Assembly: GCA_028751875.1 (NCBI GenBank)
Contig: CM054134.1
Location: 66,025,424 to 66,089,423 of the forward strand
DNA from: Rapana venosa
Taxonomy: Eukaryota > Mollusca > Gastropoda > Neogastropoda > Muricidae
DNA length: 64,000 bases
Reading direction: 5' to 3'
Made by a program: the position numbers and the translations under genes. This document shows positions 56,635 through 64,000 of the stretch, piece by piece. The notes beneath the pieces are model-generated. The model made no database searches. It was not told where the DNA came from and saw nothing but the letters and a program-made list of their open reading frames with translations. Every line of letters starts with the position of its first letter. Position 1 is the stretch's first letter.

Positions 56635-57134
56635 NNNNNNNNNNNNNNNNNNNNNNNNNNNNNNNNNNNNNNNNNNNNNNNNNNNNNNNNNNNNNNNNNN
56701 NNNNNNNNNNNNNNNNNNNNNNNNNNNNNNNNNNNNNNNNNNNNNNNNNNNNNNNNNNNNNNNNNNNNNNNNNNNNNNNNNNNNNNNNNNNNNNNNNNNN
56801 NNNNNNNNNNNNNNNNNNNNNNNNNNNNNNNNNNNNNNNNNNNNNNNNNNNNNNNNNNNNNNNNNNNNNNNNNNNNNNNNNNNNNNNNNNNNNNNNNNNN
56901 NNNNNNNNNNNNNNNNNNNNNNNNNNNNNNNNNNNNNNNNNNNNNNNNNNNNNNNNNNNNNNNNNNNNNNNNNNNNNNNNNNNNNNNNNNNNNNNNNNNN
57001 NNNNNNNNNNNNNNNNNNNNNNNNNNNNNNNNNNNNNNNNNNNNNNNNNNNNNNNNNNNNNNNNNNNNNNNNNNNNNNNNNNNNNNNNNNNNNNNNNNNN
57101 NNNNNNNNNNNNNNNNNNNNNNNNNNNNNNNNNN
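56635..57134. other. Assembly gap, exactly 500 N
   Basis: Same size as the first gap, so a scaffolding placeholder. Sequence to the right resembles contig 2 from about 36420. Confidence 0.99.
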
Positions 57135-57399
57135 TTTAAAAAAATTTTAATGTTTTTTGTCAACTTATTCCCTGTCGTTTTGGGGGTTGTTAGCACCATT
57201 TTTGTTTGGGGACATTCACCCCTACTTTCCAGTCACGGGGATATAACCGTTTAATACTAAATTAAAAACTTTCCCGCATTTTATTTGTGTTATGTGTGAT
57301 TGATTGATGTAGTAGAATGTCTTTTGAAATAGTCTTTGGAATTTTTATCCCTACAAATGTATTTGTTTTTTGGGTAAATTTTTATAATATACTCTCCAT

Positions 57400-58470
57400 C
57401 GGTTCTCTTAAATTTTGAAGACTTTGCAAAGGGTTTTGTCTTTCTGTATATTTATACTAAATCATGTGAAATGATCAGAGTATTCCATTAAATCTCAATT
57501 TTTATGCTTCCCTCTTTCTAAATGATTTTAAATTTTTCTTCTTCTTTCATTTGCCGGGTGCCTTTCGGACACAGAGTCTGCTGCAAAGGGGGGAGGCTTG
57601 ATGTTTGACAGGTCTGGGCTCAAGGGTGCACCCACGGAGTCCCCTTTCCACGTCCTTGGTCCCCCTCTGGTTTTCCACCCGTTGTATTTGGGGTGTATGC
57701 CTGTAGGTGGTTTGGGTTTGGGCGGCATTCTTGAGGTGCCAAACCACCTGTCCTTTGTTGTTCGAAAAGGGGAGAATTGGTGTTACCCAAACCATGCTCT
57801 GATCCCCTCTTTCTTGATCTTGTCAGTCGGTCTTGTTACAGTTTTTCTGGGCAGCCATTTACATTGGGCCCTTTTCTCTCTGGGGCTTTTTTTGGGGCCC
57901 CATGTCTGACAGGTATTGAGTGTTTGGGAAAGAAGGTGCTCATTGGGGGTGCTGGAATGTTTTGAAGGGGGCGAGTTGGTACTGACTCGTTCGCTTTCTG
58001 GATTTTTTCATTCCTGTCCAATTTTCCATCTTCATGAAGAGGCTGCCAAAGGGATTTAAATTCTTTGGTCTGTTTCAGCTGGGTGCCTTTATGTTGATGT
58101 CCCTTTCCTGGATTTCTGCGACAACATAATTTCTTTTTTGGTGATACTGATCTTCATGTCATACCTCTCGCAGCTTGTTTTGGGTTTGTCTTGTGTTCTT
58201 GAAGAGTGCTTTGTTGGGATTCAAAAGGGAGTCGTCAGCAACAATAGTTCTTTCAGGGCCTAAAGACTGGGTTGGTTTCCTTTGTAATCTGACCCATGGA
58301 TCACGAAGAGAAGGGGGGGGAGAGACGCACCCTTCCCCTGACCCCTGATGAAACCCGGGGGAACCAATCAGATGTTCACGGCTGTGGGCCCTGCGCTCAT
58401 ACGTTGGCATAGATTGCTCTGATTTTATCAAGCAACTGCCCCCTTTGTCGTTCTGCTCCAGGTCTTCCAG
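57400..58470 (-). pseudogene. LINE E RT and C-terminus, copy 2
   Basis: Minus-strand pieces: SEQSMPTYERRAH, GEGCVSPP and a MGQITKETNP stretch (RT motif B region), then VADDSLLNP where the catalytic ADD is expected. The C-terminus has GWKTRGGPRTWKGDSV and SPDLSNIKPP (57790-57550). All are in shifting frames. Confidence 0.6.
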
Positions 58471-59667
58471 AGCTGTATCTGTTTAAACCTTTTAACCCCC
58501 TTTTTTTTCAAAATAGTTCAGGCTTGGTTTAAACTGTCTTTTACCAGGGTTCAGGAAAAACCGGCCCCCCTTTTCCAAAACCAAGGGTTCCAGGGGTTTT
58601 TTCCCCCGGGGGGAAAAATTTTTTATAATTTTCCCTTCAAAATTTAAAACCCCAGGGGTGCAGTTTTTTTTTTTTCCAAATTGGAAATATTAATTTTCAT
58701 CCCGGACCCTTTTCCCCCATTTTTTTAAAATTGGGGACCATTTAAACCCCCCCCCTCCCCGCAAAACTTTTTAAAAATTTTTTCGGCTGCCCCTTTAAAT
58801 TTGGGGGCCAAGCTTTTTTTTTTCAGCCAATTTGGGGCTTAACCTTTTTAAGGGTAGAAAAAATCTGGGAATTGTACTTTCCAAGGGTTTTTAAAAATCA
58901 AAAAACTTCCCATGTTTCCCCCCTTTCCGTCCAGTCCCTTATTTTTCTTACACGTTTATTTAAAGTTCTTTTTTCGTTTCCCCTTTTAAAAATTTTTGGG
59001 GGTTCGAAAATTTCACTTCTTCTTCCAAAAACCCCAAGATTTTCTTTGGGGGGGTTTCCTGTTTTTTGGCTTTTTGGATTTTGTACTTTTTTTTTCTTTT
59101 GCGGTTTGACCCAAAAAGTTTTTTTTTGTGGGTTCCCTTTTTTGCCCCAAGCTTCTTCCTTTTTTTTTCCCACATTTTCTTGGTTTTCCCTTCCCAAAAA
59201 TTTTTAAAAGAGTGGCTTAATCCCGTTTCCATGGAGGGGGTTTGTTTAAAGGCAAGTTTCCCCTTTAAAATTTTTTTTTTTCTTTTTTTTTGGGGGGTTA
59301 CTTTTTTTTCCCAGCAGTTGTTATTTCCTTTTCTGGTAGGAAAAAAAATAAGGTGGGTATTTAATATTAAAAAAGGGGGTTTTTTTTCAAAGGGAATTTT
59401 AAAAAAAAAAAAATTTTTTAAATTTTATCTTTCCCTTTTCCCCCGGGGGGGGCCCTTTAAAAATTTTTTCGCAGCCCAATTTTCCCCCCTTTCCCCCCCC
59501 TTTTGCCAATTTCCCCCCCCCCCCGAGGCCCCCTTTTTTCCCAAACTCTCCAATTCCCAACCCCCCCCCTTTTGGGGGCTTTCCCAAAACCAAAAATCCC
59601 CCCCCCCTTTCGCCCCCCGGGGCTTCCCGGTTTATAAATTTTTCTTTCTTTCACCAAAAACCTACAC

Positions 59668-59670
<3 letters not shown>
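58471..59670. other. Noisy stretch, LINE E linker expected
   Basis: Homopolymer-dominated consensus. By position it should hold the endonuclease-RT linker of LINE E, but no motif is secure. A ~35-bp T run ends it at 59671-59705. Confidence 0.4.
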
Positions 59671-59705
<35 letters not shown>

Positions 59706-59774
59706 CCCCACTGCAATAAAAATTTATTTAACAGTTTTAGGGTTCCCATTGTACCATTAAATTTTAGGTCTAGG

Positions 59775-60415
59775 TTGGAAAAGGGTTGGTGATGACAGAC
59801 ATCTTTTCAATAGTTCCGCACGGGTTCCCGGAATTCCCCGGTGTTTTTTTGGCATGGGGGCCCAAAGATGTTTTGTCAGGGGTTTTGCCCACCCGAGGTG
59901 GAAACCCACCAAACGTCCCCCCAACGTCGCCCCCCCCGCGAACCTCCAACCCCAAAGGCTTTGCACACACTCACCACAGGCACAGGAGTGTATGGGAAAC
60001 CAATTGGGGGTACCATGAGACCAAGAACGGGGACCACCGAATCAGGGGAAATTTTTTTTTAATTGCTGATGACAATGACAATGAGGAGACGTAATTTGCT
60101 CTGGGGAATGAATTTTTTGAGAACTTGACAGGGTTGTACTTACGCTACTATCATAATAAATCCCGCGTCAACCGGGCCCGGGAGATACAGACCCCTGCAG
60201 TGTTGGTCAGGATTTGACAACACTCTCAAACCGATCCTTTTAATGGATGAAGCTCGACTGGTGGTCCCAGTCTTCCCACTGAGCCCTCAGCACACTCACT
60301 CTGGGTAGGAGCCGGCCGGAGTCCGAAAAATCCCTATGACTCTTATGGGATTCGAACCCGCGACCTTCCAGTCCGTAACCCAAGGCGCTAACCACTGCGA
60401 TATGTGTTCTGTACT
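59775..60415 (-). mobile_element. tRNA-headed composite repeat G, contig 3 copy
   Basis: The cleanest tRNA-like head in the window: minus-strand GTGGTTAGCGCCTTGGG (A box) and GGTCGCGGGTTCGAATCCC (B box) at 60400-60345. The body matches 39640-40150. Its left end joins LINE E endonuclease sequence (VGKTPDKTSLGPH near 59890) after a deletion of the poly(A)-side part. Confidence 0.75.
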
Positions 60416-60725
60416 CATGAGATTCTTTGCTATGTCTGGGTGTAGGATGAATCCTACACCATGCGTTGCTCTCTGGTCTTTCCTGACTCCACTCCAGATG
60501 AGAACAAAGTTTGAATGGATTTCTTTCGTTCCTTCTCCTTTCTTCCTAGTGTCTGAAATTCCCATGATGGAGATCTTTTTTTTGGTCATGAATTCCACAA
60601 TTTCTGGTTCCTTGTTTGTTAGGCCGCAGATGTTCCATGTTCCAATGTAGTCACTATTCCTATCTGATGTCCGTTTCCATTGCGAGGTCGTTTTCCGTTG
60701 GTATCCCTCCGTTTGTATCTCTTTT
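60415..60725 (-). pseudogene. LINE E endonuclease N-terminus, copy 2
   Basis: A minus-strand open frame reads EFMTKKKISIMGISDTRKKG, FVLIWSGVRKDQRATHGVGF and HPDIAKNLM, preceded in a neighbouring frame by GTWN. This is the start of an AP-type LINE endonuclease. It runs straight into the tRNA head of the composite repeat, which marks the insertion point. Confidence 0.75.
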
Positions 60726-61017
60726 CAGTTTTCTTAGTCGTTGAGAAATTCACTGCCGGCTTGCTAGGCCAGTCACAGCTTCACCAGAGCCCCGTTAGCC
60801 AGCTTGACCTGTTTCCGTTTCCCACGACGTGGACGAGGGGTTGGACTTTGGGAAACAAAGACATGATTTTGAACAAATGAAATAATTCACAACACTATAA
60901 CCTTGAGGTTGAAAGCATGTAAATCTACCCTGTAAATCTCCTAATGTTCGGCCATTTAATATATACAATTGATTGTCTGTACAAATATAAGCTAATCGTC
61001 TACTCTATCCACTGAGC

Positions 61018-61306
61018 TGGCAGGTCCACAGGAACCCCTTCTCACCATCAAGAAGAAAAAGCTGACATGGTTCGGCCACGTCACCCGCCACAACACCTGC
61101 CAAAAACAGTACTGCAGGGAACACTCGAAAGTGGCAGAAAGAGGGGAAGACAGAACAAGTCATGGATGGAAACATCAGAGAATGGATCAGGATGAATGAC
61201 TCGGCACTACTGCGCAGAGCCGAGGCGAGATGGATGGAGGAGGCTTACCCGGCATCGTCTTTTCGTGTCTCCTCCACGACCGCCAAGTTACGGGACTGAT
61301 GATGTG
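61018..61306 (+). mobile_element. RTE C 3' fragment with imperfect 11-bp TSDs
   Basis: ATCCACTGAGC (61007-61017) and ATCCATTGAGC (61307-61317) flank the last ~289 bp of an RTE C copy, ending ACTGATGATG. Frames give KLTWFGHVTRH. It is a strongly 5'-truncated insertion in LINE H. Confidence 0.85.
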
Positions 61307-62210
61307 ATCCATTGAGCACCTTTGATAGCAAAGGTCTATTCATTTTCTTCAGGTAAATTTAATAATTTTAAAATACCAAAAAGATCATCTTCTGACGGGT
61401 TCAGATTCCGGCACAGAAACTACTTTTTAGAAAAATTTTAAGTTTCAAATTTCCAATTAAGAATTTTCCAATGAAGAAAATTTGGGGTGGTATGCCTCCT
61501 TTGTACTTTTATATTGAAGGGTCGCACCTTTGATCATACAAAAACATTTGGGTAACCACTTTTCATAACTCCTTAAGAAATTAAATCACCTTGGGACCTG
61601 CACTTAAACCCTTTTTTCCCTTTTCTTGAGAATGCAGCTATACCCGGAATTCATAAAAAGTTTTATCTTGGGGGTAAAAATTTTCCAAATACAAATGTTT
61701 TAGTGTAGAAAAGTTGGCCCTTTAACCCCAAAAAACTAACTTCCAAAAAATTCCATGAAAAATTATTTAAAAAGGAAGAACTTTTCAGGGTTAATACCAA
61801 ATTGAAACATTTAAAATTATATTTTTCCTTTTAAACCAGATAAAGCCAAAAATTTTTTTGCAGGGTACCCAAAAAAATAAGGGCAACAAAAATTAATTAA
61901 AATTTACTTATCCCAAAATAAATTAGCTCCCCCGTTATTCATATTTTTATTTTAATCAATTGACCCTACCCGTATGGAGATAAAATTTAAAAGTAGATAA
62001 ATTTTTTCAAAAATTTCTGGGGCACTTCCTTGCAATATATTGCAGAAACGGTAGGGTTTGAAATTGGGGTTTTTGAATTTTGTTGTGGGTTTTTGTGTTG
62101 GGTGTATGTGGGTTTGGGTTTTGGGGTTTTTAAAAAGAACCCCAGGGGCTTTTTAATAACCATGAATTACGGCCTTTAAATTAAAAAACCTTGAAAAAGG
62201 GGAAAAAAAA
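61307..62210 (-). pseudogene. LINE H 5' part, contig 3 copy (noisy)
   Basis: Collinear with 42297-43460 but indel-rich. It includes the unoccupied B2 target AAATTTAATAA at 61355-61365, and sequence continuing left of it to the RTE C fragment. Confidence 0.65.
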
Positions 62211-62411
62211 AGATGGGGTTTTTTAAAGGATGTAGTTTCTAGTCATTTTCGAATCACAGTGTGCGCGCGTGTGTGTGTGTGAGTGTGGGTAGGTTGTGTA
62301 TGTGTGTGCAAGTGTGTATATCTTGAGGGCAGATGCATGTATGTGGATTGGAAGGGGAGGAGGGGGGAGGAGTTGTTTTCTATCTGTATGTTTCTATTAT
62401 TTGTGTATATG

Positions 62412-62452
62412 TACGATATATATATATATAATATATATATTATATAAAATAT

Positions 62453-62484
<32 letters not shown>

Positions 62485-62512
62485 GTTGTGTGTGTGTGTG
62501 GTGTGTTGTGTT
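62412..62512. repeat. (AT)n-(GT)n microsatellite
   Basis: Counterpart of 43671-43770 with different lengths and interruptions. Confidence 0.9.
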
Positions 62513-62554
62513 TGTTATCTTATAATTGTATGTGCCAGTCTTTGATTACACATT

Positions 62555-64000
62555 TCATTTTGTATTTCTCCAGTCATGGTGTTGACATGATCTCCAGTTT
62601 TGTCCCCGTCTATGAAGATGGTAGTAATCTTGTGGTCTCCACGTCAGTTCATCTTCCTCTTTTTTGTTGTCATGGGTGTATTCCAGTCCACTGTATTTGT
62701 CTATTGTTCTCGTCTTGTAGTGCCTTTTGTTGCCCGTCCAGTCCTTCACACCACCATCCCAGTCACCTCTTCATCCTCTTTGGTTTCCTTCTTGTTGAGG
62801 GTTTTCTGTAGCCACTTTTTGCCCCTTCTGTCATTCCAAGGTCGTGATGTCCGGTTATTCCCATGTCTTCTGTCTCCTGCTGAAATGCCTCTTCTCCATT
62901 GTCGTCCGTTTCCATCCCAAGCAGTGTATCTTTGATGTGTCGCATTTCTTGTCCCGTTCTGGTGAAATGGCTCATCGCTCACATTTTGTTGAGTTTTGTA
63001 TTTGTTTCGTTGGTATTGGCTTATCCAATTCTTTTTGTCATTTTCTGATTGTTGTTCGCCCATAGTATCTGTCTGTATTGCTGGATTTAATTTTTTGAAC
63101 GTCATTTGGTCGTTTTCTAACAGGTATTGTCTTGTTGTCTGTCTGTCTGCCATCCCTTTTCCCTTTTTTCTGTTTTTCAAATTTCTTGCCAAATTTTTGG
63201 TCTTGGTTTTCTGTTTCTTGACTGTCCAGCACCGTGCGTGCAGGTGTCGTCCTATGCTGCCTGCCAGTACCCGGGCAGCCTCGTGCTGAGGGAGGGGTGG
63301 TGTCCGGAACAGGGCTATTTTTTTGAGGGTTCAGGGTGTGTCTATGAAAGAGAAATTATCAAGTTGGAACAATTTGCCATACACAAAAGCGTTGAATATT
63401 TTTCTTTTGGCTTCAAATTCTTTTTCGGTCATAGAAATGGTCTGGCTGATAACTATCTGTGCGTCTTTGGGAAATCCTCAATGATTTTTTTTTGAGATCT
63501 TTTTGTCATTTTCTGACTTGCTGTTTCGTTCTTTAAATTGTTCAAAAACCCCAGTGAATCAGTATTACTTCAGGGGTCGACTTTTATTTTTTTCTATTTC
63601 TTTTTCACAATCACTTATTGTGTATACATTTTTCTTCTTGATGGCAAGTCTGTATGAGTTTCCTAGTCGCTCGCGTCAATACCATTTTAGTACAGAGTCA
63701 TGCAACATCAGAACATATGGAAGGGCTGCCTGAAGTCATATTTTTTATTGAGATTATTATCATTGAATTCTTCGTCAGTACTTAAGTTCAGAGTATCATC
63801 ATCATCTATAATACAATTCATATTTTCTCATCATCGCTAGATCTGTAGAGGGAGGCTATTTTTTTGAAACTGTCATCGGTGTTACTTTCTGTCAAGGTTG
63901 TTCGGGTTTTCGTTGTTCTCAAACTTTTTTGGACTGTCTTGTTTTGATTTTTGTTTGAGGGTTTTGTTTGCAGTTCTTCGCTTTCTTTTTTGGCTGTCAT
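62555..64000 (-). pseudogene. Retrotransposon ORF1, contig 3 copy, partial
   Basis: Collinear with 43811-45250: the Arg/Asn-rich tail (WRPQDYYHLHRRGQNWRS, WISQYQRNKYKTQQNVSDE), the SGNH hydrolase region and the linker following the coiled coil. The PHD and hybrid-binding domains should lie beyond the window's right edge. Extra indels relative to copy 1 show that some breaks are copy-specific or sequencing errors. Confidence 0.75.

Larger units (their letters stand above)
57135..64000. repeat. Second copy of contig 2 block 36420-45250
   Basis: Collinear matches: LINE H/E remnants (57190-58460 with 36520-37770), composite repeat (59775-60415 with 39640-40150), LINE E endonuclease (60415-60725 with 40165-40485), RTE C fragment (61018-61306 with 40733-41003), empty B2 site (61355-61365 with 41050-42296), microsatellite block and ORF1 (62212-64000 with 43459-45250). 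Differences are the missing B2, a ~500-bp deletion corresponding to about 39130-39640, repeat-length changes, and consensus errors. Confidence 0.9.

Noticed and set aside
58872..59719. Large Phe/Lys/Gly-rich ORFs
   Set aside because: They come from homopolymer runs in low-quality consensus and share no motif with any family.
60340..60410. tRNA gene
   Set aside because: A and B boxes are present, but no full cloverleaf with an acceptor stem closes and the sequence continues into a dispersed repeat body; it is a SINE head. The same holds at 3660, 21190, 28040 and 46530.

Overview
This window is nuclear DNA from an animal, most likely a mollusc or another marine lophotrochozoan. The evidence is a spliced fibrinogen-related (FReD) gene with GT-AG introns, many non-LTR retrotransposon families, tRNA-headed SINEs, and long di- and trinucleotide microsatellites. 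There are no operons, rRNA genes or functional tRNA genes. Two runs of exactly 500 N (24734-25233 and 56635-57134) divide it into three contigs. Base quality is very uneven. Zones at about 1-3050, 35400-41540, 48820-54780, 57135-60060 and 61370-62200 are full of homopolymer-length and indel damage, while the rest reads cleanly.

Contig 1 (1-24733): a degraded tandem array (1-2330); the last three exons of a FReD gene on the + strand (3433-3518, 6125-6271, 8633-9055), whose introns hold SINEs, a huge (TCA/TCG)n tract and a LINE nested in an L2-like fragment; an old RTE-like remnant (9770-10650, minus); a young RTE copy B1 (13818-15331) with 11-bp target-site duplications; a ~44-bp satellite (about 16600-18880) interrupted by a SINE tail; then minus-strand LINE copies between microsatellites.

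Contig 2 (25234-56634): an L2/CR1-like element cut by the gap; two copies of one RTE-like family (F2, F1); RTE copy C1 nested in a tRNA-headed repeat; LINE H and LINE E remnants; RTE copy B2 (41061-42285); a retrotransposon ORF1 that combines an RNase-H1-type hybrid-binding domain, a PHD finger and an SGNH esterase (43811-46050); further LINE copies; and another ORF1 (54791-55582).

Contig 3 (57135-64000) repeats the order of contig 2 from about 36420 to 45250. It lacks the B2 insertion and shows the empty target site instead. The simplest reading is an uncollapsed second haplotype (or a recent segmental duplication) in which one RTE insertion is polymorphic.

The only cellular gene I can support is the FReD gene, a secreted lectin-like recognition domain. 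Almost everything else is mobile DNA, layered insertion on insertion, plus simple repeats.
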